From the NCBI RefSeq assembly GCF_002752635.1, contig NZ_AYTW01000018.1, positions 1 to 60,641 on the forward strand: a stretch of 60,641 bases of DNA, in the 5' to 3' direction. The position numbers were made by a program, and so were the translations under genes. Shown here piece by piece: positions 16,687 to 26,456 of the stretch. Position 1 is the first letter of the stretch; every line of letters starts with the position of its first letter. The notes beneath the pieces are model-generated. The model did no database searches and had not been told where the DNA came from. It was given only the letters and a program-made list of their open reading frames with translations. This DNA comes from Mesotoga sp. Brook.08.105.5.1. Lineage in GTDB: Bacteria; Thermotogota; Thermotogae; Petrotogales; Kosmotogaceae.

Positions 16687-17559
16687 ATGAAAAGCAGAAG
16701 ATGGGTTCCTTGGGCTTTTTTAGCCCTTCCTCTCACAATGTATTCTATATGGGTCATTTATCCCTTGATCAGTACGCTTCTTCTCAGTTTTACCAACTGG
16801 GACGGGGTCTCAATGTCTATGGAAATAATTGGCCTGGACAACTTCAGAGAGTTGTTCAGGGACCCATATTTCATTGTTTCCCTAGTAAACAACATTAAGT
16901 GGCTGATTGGATTTGCTTTGATATGCGTACCTGCCGGGCTCGGAATTGCTATTTTGCTCGACCAAGGCTTTAGAGGAAATAAGGTGTACAAGACACTGAT
17001 CTACCTCCCTATGACACTTTCGTTCGTTGTGATTGGACAAATCTGGTCCTGGATTCTCGAACCAAGAAGCGGCGTTTTGAACAGTTTTTTGGCCTTGCTC
17101 GGATTCAAAGGTGTTTCATGGTTGAGCGATCCCTCCATAGTAACTTACTCATTGATAATGGCAGCGTCTTGGAGGCAGATTTCTTATGCTATGGTTCTCT
17201 TTCTTGCCGGGCTTAAGGGTGTTCCGAAGGAACTGGTCGAAGCTGCCACGGTCGATGGCGCTGGTCCTTGGAAGAGATTCTGGAACGTCGTGCTTCCGAT
17301 GCTTAAGCCTGCAACCATAGTGGCTGTCACAGTAAGCGTTATCGATTCGCTCAGAGCCTTCGATATCGTCTATGTTCTGACTCGCGGAGGGCCCTTCTAT
17401 TCTTCGTCTGTCATGGCAAATTACATGTATATTAAGACATTCAACAATTACAGGATGGGCTATGGATCATCTATTGCTACTGTCCAGTTCCTTATCACCC
17501 TGGTGTTCATAGTGGTTTATATGCGGAACGTGTTGAAAAGGGAGGTCGAAAACGAATGA
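16687..17559 (+). CDS. Sugar ABC transporter permease (MalF-type)
   Basis: Predicted 290-residue inner-membrane permease with six helices. The cytoplasmic EAA loop (KELVEAATVDGAGPWKRFWN) that docks the ATPase is clear. The frame is open from TTG 16627, but ATG 16687 has a strong ribosome site (GGAGG, five bases upstream) and gives the usual N-terminus, so I use it. It overlaps the second permease by four bases (ATGA). Together with the binding protein it should import the galactoside. Confidence 0.92.
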   Translation: MKSRRWVPWAFLALPLTMYSIWVIYPLISTLLLSFTNWDGVSMSMEIIGLDNFRELFRDPYFIVSLVNNIKWLIGFALICVPAGLGIAILLDQGFRGNKVYKTLIYLPMTLSFVVIGQIWSWILEPRSGVLNSFLALLGFKGVSWLSDPSIVTYSLIMAASWRQISYAMVLFLAGLKGVPKELVEAATVDGAGPWKRFWNVVLPMLKPATIVAVTVSVIDSLRAFDIVYVLTRGGPFYSSSVMANYMYIKTFNNYRMGYGSSIATVQFLITLVFIVVYMRNVLKREVENE

Positions 17560-18374
17560 AGAGGACCCTTTTCTACATATTCGCCACCCTCCTCGTTCTT
17601 GTCTGGCTAATGCCTTTTGTCATAACTGCTTTTACTTCATTGAAGAGCATGGATGAACTCATGTTAGGAAGAAGATGGTGGGAACCGCCAAAAGAAGTTC
17701 GGCTTGAGAACTATGCAACTGCCTGGAATGACGCGAATATGGGTAGGTATTTCCTGAATACATTCATAATTACCGTGCCTTCAGTTCTTGGCGCTCTATT
17801 CCTTTCTAGTCTGGGCGCATTCGCGCTGGCATGGTACGATTTCAAGCTTTCCAAAACTATCTTGATGATCTTTGTCGGCGGTATGTTGATTCCTTTTCAG
17901 ATGCTTTTGATACCCGTGTATCGTATGTCGATGTCTTTCGGAATCTACGATAGCTATATCGGTGTAATTCTCTTTCATATTGCGTTTCAGCTTGGGTTCT
18001 GCACGTTCTTCCTGAGAAACTTCATGAAGACAATACCTGAAAGCATATTCGACGCCGCGATGATTGACGGAGCGGGTCACTTCTTGATCTACAGAAGAAT
18101 TGTCTTGCCTCTCGTGGTACCTGCTATGGCAGCTCTGGGAATTCTCGAGTTTACATGGATCTGGAACGATTATCTTTGGTCTCTGATACTTATACAAAGT
18201 GATAGATTTAAGCCTGTAACCTTGGGTCTTGTCAATCTTCAAGGTCAGTGGGTTACGAGCTGGAATGTGATGGCTGCAGGGTCTATAATTGCAGCAGTTG
18301 TTCCTCTGGTAGTTTTTCTTCTTTTCCAGAGGTACTTCATAGAAGGACTTACAGTTGGGAGTGTTAAAGGATGA
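17556..18374 (+). CDS. Sugar ABC transporter permease (MalG-type)
   Basis: Predicted 272-residue permease, second half of the import channel. It has six membrane segments, the conserved N-terminal stretch TAFTSLKSMDEL and the EAA loop (PESIFDAAMIDGAGHFLIYR). The ending GLTVGSVKG is typical of MalG-type permeases (G[SA][VT]KG). It overlaps by four bases with the genes on both sides, so translation of permeases and beta-galactosidase is coupled. Confidence 0.93.
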   Translation: MKRTLFYIFATLLVLVWLMPFVITAFTSLKSMDELMLGRRWWEPPKEVRLENYATAWNDANMGRYFLNTFIITVPSVLGALFLSSLGAFALAWYDFKLSKTILMIFVGGMLIPFQMLLIPVYRMSMSFGIYDSYIGVILFHIAFQLGFCTFFLRNFMKTIPESIFDAAMIDGAGHFLIYRRIVLPLVVPAMAALGILEFTWIWNDYLWSLILIQSDRFKPVTLGLVNLQGQWVTSWNVMAAGSIIAAVVPLVVFLLFQRYFIEGLTVGSVKG

Positions 18375-20227
18375 AATGGTTTGGAGCGGCTTATTATCCA
18401 GAGCACTGGCCTCGCGAGCGCTGGAAAGAAGATGTAAAAGTGATGAGGGAAATGGGAATGAACGTGGTACGTATAGGAGAGTTCTCCTGGAGCATAATCG
18501 AAAGGGAACGAGGCAAAATAGACTTTTCTGTCCTTGACGAAGTTATTGATCTTCTCGATTCAGAAGGGATAAAAGTTATAATGGGGACTCCCACCTGCAC
18601 GCCTCCACCCTGGCTGATAAAGGAGTTTCCCGAGATACTTCAGAGGGATGTCAACGGATTGTTGATCGCAAGCGGCAGTCGCAGGCATTACTGTTTCAAC
18701 TCGACCATCTATCGCAAGGAAACGGCAAGGATTGTTGAGGCTTTTGCAGACCACTTTGGTAGAGACCCCAGGATAGTCGCATGGCAAATCGATAACGAAT
18801 ACGGATGTCATAATTCCACGGTCTGCTACTGCGAGAACTGTGCCACTTCATTCAGACATTGGCTTAAGAGAAAGTATGGTTCCATCGAGAACCTCAACAG
18901 AGCCTGGGGGACAGTCTTCTGGAGTCAGACATTCAATAAATGGGAAGAGATAGACCCGCCCAGAAGAACCCTTACATCTCCAAATCCTTCGTTGGTACTA
19001 GATTATAGGAGGTTTTCTTCTGACTCTGCGATTAATTACCATAATCTGCAGAGAGAGATCATTGAGCCAAAGAGCGAGGCTCCAATAACTCACAATCTTA
19101 TGGTCAATTTCACAGAGATCGACTATAAGAAGCTTTCAGATTCCATCGACTTCGTATCTTGGGACAATTACATAGCGGAGGATTATGATCCGGATCTCCA
19201 GGCGCTTAACCATGACCTAATGCGTTCTCTCAAGAAGAAGCCTTTTCTCGTAATGGAGCAGCAACCCGGAAGGGTAAATTGGCGTTCCGTGAACACTTGG
19301 CACAGTGCTGATCAGCTTTCTTTTTGGGTGAAGCAGTCTTTCGCCCATGGAGCATTTGGTTCACTGATTTTCAGGTTCAGGCAATTGCCGTTCGGTTCGG
19401 AGCAGTTTCACACAGGCCTAATCGACTATGACGGCGATCCAACTGAACGCGCAAAAGCCTTTTCAGAAGTAATAGCCGGACTGGCAGACTGGAGCGTGGT
19501 CGTTCCGCAGAGAGAAGCGGCTGTTTACATTGATTATGAGAATTTCTGGATAAACGAGACAGACAATCTTAACAATAGATTTGATCTCTTGCTCGATGCG
19601 ATTTTGCCAGTTTACAAGGCAATCAGGAGTCTCGGTTACAACGTTGATTTCGTTTTTCCAGGTGACTCTTTGGACGGGTATTCATTTGCTTTCGTTCCTT
19701 CGAGTTTCAAGCTTGAAAGCAGTTTTGTCGACCAGCTGAAGATATTCAAGGGGAGAGTCTTCTTCACTGCTATGAGTGACCAAAAAGATTGTCACAACTT
19801 CATAAAGAAAAGCAAAGACAGCTTTCTTAACGAACTTATTGGTATAAGGGTCATTGATGCAGGTGGTATAGAAGAGACTGTGAGCATATCTTTCGCTGGC
19901 CAGATTTTCTCCTGCTCTTATGTTGCTGAAAGAATCCTCCCTGCGGATGACTGCGAGATACTGGGAGTTTACTTGGACGGCCCATATAAGGGCAGTTCAG
20001 CCCTAATAAAGCGTGAAAACAAGTACTACTTAAGCTCTATCCCGGACACCGAGTTTCTTGAAAGACTGCTTGTCGAAGCAGGGGTAGAGAAGAGAGTGGA
20101 GCAATCGGGGAGGATCATTAAGGATGGATCGCAGACAATTCTTTTGAATCCCTTTTCGCACGTTACAATGATAAAACTAAACGGGAAGGAGCATATCCTC
20201 AGGGAACACGAGGTCAGGAAACTCTGA
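18371..20227 (+). CDS. Beta-galactosidase, glycoside hydrolase family 42
   Basis: Predicted 618-residue GH42 enzyme that splits beta-galactosides in the cytoplasm (no signal peptide). The family start FGAAYYPEHWPRERW is at residues 4-18. The acid/base Glu143 sits in QIDNEYG, the nucleophile Glu296 in VMEQQPG. The four Cys of the GH42 zinc site are present (C108, C152, C154, C157; cluster VCYCENC). Domains: TIM barrel (about 1-375), trimerisation domain (about 380-560), small C-terminal beta domain. It is the last gene of the LacI operon, overlapping the permease by four bases, so the imported sugar is probably a short galacto-oligosaccharide or lactose-like glycoside. Confidence 0.95.
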   Translation: MKWFGAAYYPEHWPRERWKEDVKVMREMGMNVVRIGEFSWSIIERERGKIDFSVLDEVIDLLDSEGIKVIMGTPTCTPPPWLIKEFPEILQRDVNGLLIASGSRRHYCFNSTIYRKETARIVEAFADHFGRDPRIVAWQIDNEYGCHNSTVCYCENCATSFRHWLKRKYGSIENLNRAWGTVFWSQTFNKWEEIDPPRRTLTSPNPSLVLDYRRFSSDSAINYHNLQREIIEPKSEAPITHNLMVNFTEIDYKKLSDSIDFVSWDNYIAEDYDPDLQALNHDLMRSLKKKPFLVMEQQPGRVNWRSVNTWHSADQLSFWVKQSFAHGAFGSLIFRFRQLPFGSEQFHTGLIDYDGDPTERAKAFSEVIAGLADWSVVVPQREAAVYIDYENFWINETDNLNNRFDLLLDAILPVYKAIRSLGYNVDFVFPGDSLDGYSFAFVPSSFKLESSFVDQLKIFKGRVFFTAMSDQKDCHNFIKKSKDSFLNELIGIRVIDAGGIEETVSISFAGQIFSCSYVAERILPADDCEILGVYLDGPYKGSSALIKRENKYYLSSIPDTEFLERLLVEAGVEKRVEQSGRIIKDGSQTILLNPFSHVTMIKLNGKEHILREHEVRKL

Positions 20228-20728
20228 TCATTATAAAACACGCTCTCAAAGATTAAGTGATAAGCAATCCTTTCAAGTGACAACTTGGGACCAGATTGTT
20301 TTCGTGCTTCTCAGGTATTATCGTTAAGAAGGAGGTAAAATCGGCGGTAGAGGACGATGGCACTCTCACCGTTCACCTGAACTTAGTCGAAGGGCTGCGA
20401 GAAAACGGTTTCGATGTAATCACCAGCGCGGGCGAGCCTGAAGAGAACAAGATCGGCAGCAACTGCGGCCTCTTTATTCGCAGACCTCTTCAGGGCTCAA
20501 AGGGTAACCCTGAGATATATTCTTCAGTTAAGTCCAACACCAATTCACAGAAATCGTGAATCCCTTAGCATTAACGGGAATACAGCACTTCTGCTAGCAA
20601 CGCTATTATGACGTTTGGCTGGTCTGAATCTCGATCTCTGATGCAAATGATTTTTGCCAGTCCTCCGATCTTTGACTGCAGCGAAGAAGCTAACGGTATG
20701 CCAGAAAAGCGCACCCCCTGAAACTCAG
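20228..20728. other. Gene-poor stretch; possible gene remnant 20296-20559
   Basis: Between GH42 and the broken McrB-like gene. A plus-strand frame of 87 codons is open from TTG 20296. Its middle part looks protein-like (TLTVHLNLVEGLRENGFDVI) and an AAGGAGGT sequence lies at about 20330-20337, but no start codon stands at a usable distance after it. I do not recognise a family. It may be the remnant of a gene that lost its start. No terminator was found after GH42. Confidence 0.3.
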
Positions 20729-21862
20729 TTACTCTTTCTTACTTCCGATGCTTTTGAAAGCTTGCTTGATATGATAGCAAAAACCCTTCTTCTCAGGTGT
20801 TGAGTGGTATCTTGCAACGTGAGAACTTAACAGCGCGGAAAGTGAGTCAATGCTTCTTGAGAGTTTTTCGATTCTCTGCTCCATCTCTTCAAGTTTCTTT
20901 GAGTCCAATTCGTCACCCTCTCTTATTGTTTCAATTGCTTCTTTAAGAGATAGTCCTTTGCTGTGAATCGCATCGAGCCTTGAGACTAACTCAGGACTTT
21001 CAAGCGGAAAGTGTTTTTCGCCCTCAATAGTCTTGGATAAGCAGATACCTGATTTCTCCAATTTATCCAGGTACTCTTCCGTTCTGTCAACAGGCAACCC
21101 GGATCTTTCGCTCACCTTCTGGAGAGTCAAGAAGTTGATGTCAGCAGGATGACCTTCATTGCCTATTCCTTCCTTGATAGACTCATCTTCACTTCTCTTC
21201 ACATCGGCCATATTGGCATCATTAGATGCTTGTGAAGCGCTCTCGTGCTCGAAGATAATCTTCTTGATCCGCTCCTCCGGGAATTCAGTGCCGATTACTC
21301 CTTTGAGTCTCTCGTAGAGAGCAATCATTCCCAGCAAGTCTGTCTTAAGTGTTTCATCTCCTGGTACCATTCCCTTCTCATACTTCTTTCCGTAAATGTG
21401 ACCCAACTCGTAAGCGACTCCCAGTTCTCAATCTGTTCCCAGGGTTATGCTATCGTAGTCGAAGCTCTCTTCCTGCCCCAGCACTTTTCTATAGGCTTCC
21501 GCCGCTATAGAAATCTTTTGCTTTGACTCTGCGCCGAACGTTTCCTTAAAGAATAACCAGCCTTGATTCAGCGAGAGATAGACGGCCGACATGTCTGCAG
21601 TAAAAATGTACATCACGAAATAACCCTCTGTAGGAGATTCTGTTATGTCTTTGTCGAAAACACCTATCCAGGGAATCTCTGCCCACTGCCCCTGTCCGGG
21701 GGACGCAGATACCTTGAACCTATCAGGATACTCCGAGTCCACCATTTCCTGAACCATGGCGCTAACATCACTTCTCAGAAAGTGTGCAAGCTTGTTCTGT
21801 GCAAACTCTTTGTGCTTTTCGATGAGATACTTATTGAGGATTCGGTTGATAGCTTCCCGCGT
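20729..21862 (-). pseudogene. Broken gene with McrB-type N-terminal (DUF3578) domain
   Basis: Two frames on the minus strand (N-terminal part ending at 21428, C-terminal part 21427-20729) are in the same reading frame and separated by a single TGA at 21430-21428. Reading through it gives one protein of about 377 residues. The N-terminal part has the MrcB-N domain found in modification-dependent restriction proteins (SASPGQGQWAEIPWIGVFDK, TADMSAVYLSLNQGW, then YELGHIYGKKY after the stop). The C-terminal part has a MerR-like winged-helix segment (LTLQKVSERSGLP) and a coiled coil. At the expected start, AAGGAGG is followed by ACG at 21862-21860 where ATG would fit (then CGG GAA GCT). So both a start-codon change and an in-frame stop disable it. 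A sequencing error in one place is possible, in both is unlikely. Confidence 0.75.
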
Positions 21863-21880
21863 AAGCCCTCCTTACGATAA

Positions 21881-22512
21881 CTGCCCACGCATGGAACAAT
21901 AACGTTTGAAGAGACTATCCGGCTAACTAGAGCCTACACCACAACTGTTCCGATTCCTAATGAAAATTGGACTCCCTAGAACAACCTCCCTATGGGAGTA
22001 AACGCTTTCCTTTGTTCCCCCCCTAATAGTGTCCTAACTACAAGGGTAGGTAATTCCGGGGGAAGTTGCAATGGCTCTTGCATTAACAGGGAATTTTCCC
22101 TGCAATTGCAGGGAATCACTCTCTGCAATTACCGGTACTTATATTCTGCAGCAAACAAATTCCAAAGAGCTTGAGAGGCGGAGCAATCATCCGAGGGCTG
22201 AAGATCAATATCCAATGGATTAAAAAGAAGTGTTCCCTCGAAAAAGAGATTCGTGAGACCTCTGGAGGAAGCTTCCTCCCAATATGAGCATAAGAACTAC
22301 TGTTCACTTCAGTGATCTCTAGTCGGTAGAAAAGCGCTTTCCTATTTAAGGATAGACTCTGCTTAACTGAGAAGGTTGATTTAGCAGGGCTGGGGTAGAT
22401 CAATTAATCCAGCGATTTGTTTTTTTTCACATTTCTTCATCTCTTTGCATAACGCTGGAAAACGAACGATGATTAATTTATTGTGTTCTACTACACATGC
22501 TAGAGGTGGTAT
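21881..22512. other. Gene-free stretch with a strong palindrome
   Basis: About 630 bases between the broken McrB-like gene and the 730-codon gene, which diverge. No gene and no island module. The notable structure is at 22088-22115 (separate entry). The right end should hold the promoter of the plus-strand gene, but I see no convincing -35/-10 pair. Confidence 0.5.
22088..22115. promoter_or_regulatory. Overlapping palindromes (operator or switchable hairpin)
   Basis: A perfect 20-base palindrome TTCCCTGCAA/TTGCAGGGAA at 22096-22115 overlaps a second palindrome AGGGAAT/TTTCCCT at 22088-22101. The two share TTCCCT, so only one can form at a time in RNA. A further partial copy, CTCTGCAATTA, follows at 22121-22131. 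Function unknown. Confidence 0.45.
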
Positions 22513-24705
22513 ATGGATAGAGAGACAGTAAAGGTGACCCTCCTGGCGGAGGCACTGGAGATGAGCAGGAATTCCTATATTGAATATCGTACTCTCGAAG
22601 GGCTTGAGTCGTTCTTTGAAAGAAGCACAGCAATCGAGCTTGCGAAGGGACTTAAGGATGGATTCTTTCTGGACATGCCCCTGGAAAAGATAATGAGCAA
22701 CGGATTCTTCAGGGGTTATCTTGCCGGTCTTATGCTTTCAGACAAGACTACTTCACATGTTGTCAAGGAGCAGATAGCCGACATCCTTCTCGAAGATCTT
22801 CTTCGCACCCTGAATGAGGCAGAGGAAACTTCACCCGGTCAAGAAGAGAATTATCAGTCAACAAGAGACTTGAAGAAGAGATTCTTTTCCCTATTCGAAG
22901 AGAAAGACCGCGAAGAATCTAGAGGACTTGTAAGAGAGAATCTCTCGCTTTTCAGACATTTCGTGAATAGTGAGCATTATATTCCTATTTACCTTTGGGG
23001 TAATGAATTGACGACTTTCATTTGCGAAAACTTAGATGCTGAGCAGTTCGAGGGCTCCTTAAAGGAAGACCTGAGAAAGATTGTTCCTTCTGTACTGGCA
23101 TCATACTCGATGCCCGATACTATGGGTTCGTCAGTAGGACTTAGATTACCGTCTGTTGAGAGTTATTTGAGCTCGCAGTTCCCGATTCTGGCTATGATAA
23201 GGAATCGAAAACTGAATCTGGATCAGGTGACTGAGTTCATCAAGAGCCTGTCTCACATTATGTTTGGGGATATCTTGTTGGCGCCGGTTAGCATGGCAGC
23301 AGGTGGAAAGACTGAAGAAAAAGCAAGGGCGAAACTGATTATCAATAAGATGTTCGCTTCGATGAGTGATTCTGAACTCGGTATTATGTTGAATTCCTCC
23401 AGCTACGAGTCGAGAGACGGTTTTCTTTACGAAGTTGTCGTGTGCAATGATTTCAGCAAACTTTTCGATAGACTGAAGAACATTTGGAAAGGGATAGAAA
23501 AGAAGGCTTCCCTGTTCTCCAATATGGCTATTGCAAGCGCTCTCCTGGACAAGGATGAGGCTACTGATTGTGTGGGAGAGTATGTCGCATATCTGAAGAC
23601 GCTGGAGCCAACAATCCCAGTTGTACGATCGGGACTCTTGTTATGCATGAAATACGACTTTGAAGACGAGGAGCTCTTCAGCAAGAAGTTTTCTGAGATA
23701 ACAGATGAGAAACCAGATCCGCCTTTGATCCTATCTCTTCTTCGGGATTCTTTCGGTGATCTTGATGTGATCTATAAACATATGGCAGACGAGTATTCTC
23801 ATAGAACGGCGATTGATGGTGTAATTTCGAACTTGAAATCGATTAAGGAACCTAATTTCATTTCGTTCGAGAAGACCGGCAGTCTTGAGTATTCAAGAGT
23901 GCCAATGTATACGCTGATAAACTCAGCGATAAGTCAGAACGATATCGATCATGCATTCGATACCATGGTAGCTTACTGCAAGAAGTACCGGTTCAACTTC
24001 GAGTTCATGAATACACTTCTCTTCCTTTCCACAAGAGAAAATGACGAACTGAAGAAGCTCCTTCACGTTGTGGGCGAGCTCGCTTTGAACGTCCTTCACG
24101 ATATCGTTGAAAAGGATAAGTGGGCATCACTTATAGAGAACGAAGAGAGTCCATCCAACACCGAACTCCTGCAAGTCATCGAACATTATGTGGATAGCTT
24201 GATCGACCGGAAGGATTACGGGGAAGCACTGAGGGTTATCGAAGAAGTCTTCCCCCTTGTCGGCCCGGATGATTACGACTACCTCTTGGCGAGCAAATTA
24301 CTTGTGTGCTGGAGAATGAAAATGTTCGATGAATTAGCCAAAACAATGGAGTTTAAGAACCACAGTGGCCATCCGAAGGCTCTTGCAGTATTGGCGCTGA
24401 AGAACTATGCCTACAGGGAGCTAGACATAGCGGAACAGATTCTTCTGAACATTCTTCGCCACTGCCCTGACTTTATCAAGTATCTTCTGGAGGAAGAAGG
24501 AAACGATAAGAAGGACTTCGAGAAAGCAGAAAGAGGCAACCTCACTAGTCAGAAAAGAGTCGATTCGCTGACTCTTGCAGAAGAGTTCAGAGGGGACTGG
24601 CTCAACCTGAGGGGAGGAAAGGAATGGCTTAAAAAAGTGCAGAAGGTTTTTGATGAAGTGAGGAGTAGTAATACGCCGAGGAACCTTGACTCTTCTAGCT
24701 GCTAA
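22513..24705 (+). CDS. Hypothetical 730-residue alpha-helical protein
   Basis: I do not recognise a family. The protein is rich in charged and Leu residues with helix-forming character throughout, has no signal peptide or membrane segment, and its C-terminal third looks like degenerate TPR/helical-repeat sequence (for example LIDRKDYGEALRVIEEVFPL and KNYAYRELDIAEQILLNIL). Such scaffolds usually bind other proteins. The start ATG 22513 has AGAGGTGG upstream. It stands alone, convergent with cysE. The codon use looks like its neighbours. Real expression is likely given the length and ribosome site. Confidence 0.8.
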   Translation: MDRETVKVTLLAEALEMSRNSYIEYRTLEGLESFFERSTAIELAKGLKDGFFLDMPLEKIMSNGFFRGYLAGLMLSDKTTSHVVKEQIADILLEDLLRTLNEAEETSPGQEENYQSTRDLKKRFFSLFEEKDREESRGLVRENLSLFRHFVNSEHYIPIYLWGNELTTFICENLDAEQFEGSLKEDLRKIVPSVLASYSMPDTMGSSVGLRLPSVESYLSSQFPILAMIRNRKLNLDQVTEFIKSLSHIMFGDILLAPVSMAAGGKTEEKARAKLIINKMFASMSDSELGIMLNSSSYESRDGFLYEVVVCNDFSKLFDRLKNIWKGIEKKASLFSNMAIASALLDKDEATDCVGEYVAYLKTLEPTIPVVRSGLLLCMKYDFEDEELFSKKFSEITDEKPDPPLILSLLRDSFGDLDVIYKHMADEYSHRTAIDGVISNLKSIKEPNFISFEKTGSLEYSRVPMYTLINSAISQNDIDHAFDTMVAYCKKYRFNFEFMNTLLFLSTRENDELKKLLHVVGELALNVLHDIVEKDKWASLIENEESPSNTELLQVIEHYVDSLIDRKDYGEALRVIEEVFPLVGPDDYDYLLASKLLVCWRMKMFDELAKTMEFKNHSGHPKALAVLALKNYAYRELDIAEQILLNILRHCPDFIKYLLEEEGNDKKDFEKAERGNLTSQKRVDSLTLAEEFRGDWLNLRGGKEWLKKVQKVFDEVRSSNTPRNLDSSSC

Positions 24706-24807
24706 TGACTTAAAACAATGGAGTTCCCGAAAGTGCCATCCAAAAAGAGGGAAGCGATGAGCAAATCTCATTGCCCGTCGCAGCTGAACCTGCCTCAGCT
24801 GAAAGCG

Positions 24808-24854
24808 AGACTGGCCTTTGCGAAGTAAAGACTGGCCACCGAAGGTGACTGGCT
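24808..24854. repeat. Short ACTGGC-linked hairpin array
   Basis: Between the convergent 730-codon gene and cysE. Linker ACTGGC, hairpin CTTTGC-GAA-GTAAAG (one G-T wobble), linker ACTGGC, hairpin CACC-GAA-GGTG, linker ACTGGC. The same hairpins and linkers occur in the larger array at 49880-49972, where the first one is fully paired. Confidence 0.75.
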
Positions 24855-24907
24855 TGTCATTATTGTCACGTTAACACAAGCGAATAATGGAGTCCTCAGA
24901 AGAGGCA

Positions 24908-25735
24908 TCATGGATTGCTGTAGATCTTTTCTCCCGGCTTCAGCGAATGAACTAGCCAGACATTTCCTCCTATCACGCAGTTGTCTCCGACTACGGTATT
25001 CCCTCCAAGGACCGTAGCTCCTGCGTATATGACGACGTGATTACCAATATCGGGATGGCGTTTTATCCCTTTGATCGGATTGCCGTTTTCGTCGAGTTCG
25101 AAGCTCTTGGCCCCAAGCGTGACTCCTTGATAAATCTTGACATGGTGTCCTATCGTGCAGGTTTCTCCTATTACAACACCGGTGCCGTGATCTATGAAGA
25201 AGTGCGTCCCTATTGTCGCACCGGGATGAATATCTATTCCAGTCTTCTGATGAGCATATTCTGTCATTATTCTGGGAATCAGCGGGACCTCAAGCTTGTA
25301 AAGAATGTGGGCAAGCCTGTACGTGCTTATCGCCTCGTAGGCCGGATAAGCAATCATGATTTCTTCAATCGACTGAGCCGCAGGATCTCCTTCGAACGCG
25401 GCTCTCACGTCTTTAACAAGAGCCACAGCAATCGATGGTAACTCAGCCAGAAATTCCTTGACAACTCTCTCTGCTCCTTTTTCTCCCAGTTCAGGCCGAA
25501 TCTCCATAATCATTTCCCCTAGAATATTCAAAGCCTCCGATAGTATCTCTTGGCCGTCAACGATTTGCGTATGTGAAAGCTGCGGACAGAAGGTTTTTCT
25601 AACAAGATGAATTAGCTCTATCGTCTTAAGCTTAATATGCCCAAGCGAGTACGACTTCGATGAGCAATGAGTCTTGGCAATTTCCTCGTATACTCCACTT
25701 ATTCTGAGTGATATCTCACTAAAATCACTATTCAC
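24908..25735 (-). CDS. cysE: Serine O-acetyltransferase
   Basis: Predicted 275-residue enzyme making O-acetylserine from serine and acetyl-CoA, the first step of cysteine synthesis. Residues about 1-150 form the helical N-terminal domain ([22 protein letters not shown] is conserved), followed by the left-handed beta-helix of hexapeptide repeats. The active-site stretch [20 protein letters not shown] contains the catalytic His (IDHG) and [15 protein letters not shown] and KRHPDIG are also standard. The start is GTG 25735 with AAGGGAG upstream. It resembles the EpsC type. It stands alone; no T-box or S-box leader was recognised upstream. Confidence 0.93.
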   Translation of the reverse strand: MNSDFSEISLRISGVYEEIAKTHCSSKSYSLGHIKLKTIELIHLVRKTFCPQLSHTQIVDGQEILSEALNILGEMIMEIRPELGEKGAERVVKEFLAELPSIAVALVKDVRAAFEGDPAAQSIEEIMIAYPAYEAISTYRLAHILYKLEVPLIPRIMTEYAHQKTGIDIHPGATIGTHFFIDHGTGVVIGETCTIGHHVKIYQGVTLGAKSFELDENGNPIKGIKRHPDIGNHVVIYAGATVLGGNTVVGDNCVIGGNVWLVHSLKPGEKIYSNP

Positions 25736-26456
25736 GTAGACTGTCTCCCTTCAGGTTCGGTTACTGAGTCTCTTCCGTTCAAGTATAGTCGAATCAAGCC
25801 AAGATATCATTGCCCTATTTGAAAGCGCTGTCGTCGGCTGTCTTCTCAAACTTGTCACTGGTTAACGGGAGGCTAGAGATTAGTCTGCATGTTTTTTCTT
25901 CTTTACAAGATTGTTAGAAGATGAGTTTGCATGAGCCTTTTGCTCGCGCTGTCAATTGGGTAGGATGAAAGTGGGGATGCGATGTATTTTGCCTTCTTTA
26001 GATCCTTCGACCTTCTTATCAGTCATTTCCAATCCTTCAAGGGGGTTTTTACGTGAAAAAGAATAGACGCAGAGCGGAAATACTCATGGCATTACTGAAC
26101 AGGTTCTGACTGTATCTCTCTAGTAAAAAGAGGCCGATTGTTCGAGAAAGAGTGAAGCTGCTCATCAAGCGTAGACAATTGATCATCTGAAGGACCCTTG
26201 TAGTGACTCATACTTCTATGACGAACGAAGCGTTCTTCGCATGAGAATAATTCTATAGAGACTATGAAGGAGATTTGTGGATCGTTATTCCACGAAATTC
26301 CTGCCTTCTGTGGAGTCATACTCCGCGAACTCTTAGCGCAGCGGTTGTCCTGTAAATCCTTCGCTTTTGTGTGGCGGTTGACTTATAATCTTTCATCGCA
26401 ATCATTCGGCAAACGGCGCCAGGTTGTTTGGTGAGCATGAATATCGGCTCAGGGAG
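25736..26456. other. Gene-free stretch between cysE and membrane-protein gene
   Basis: About 720 bases with no supported gene. On the minus strand a possible cysE promoter has TATACT (25787-25782) and a weak -35 ATGATA 17 bases upstream. A minus-strand open frame (26092-26319) has no ribosome site and no recognisable protein features. Confidence 0.45.

Noticed and set aside
20296-20559. 87-codon plus-strand frame as an intact gene
   Set aside because: Its good Shine-Dalgarno-like sequence is not followed by a start codon and no family could be recognised; kept only as a possible remnant.
26092-26319. 75-codon minus-strand frame
   Set aside because: No ribosome site, no recognisable composition or motif.
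25736-26456. T-box or S-box leader for cysE
   Set aside because: No specifier-loop, TGGNACCGCG or S-box core could be found on the minus strand upstream of cysE.
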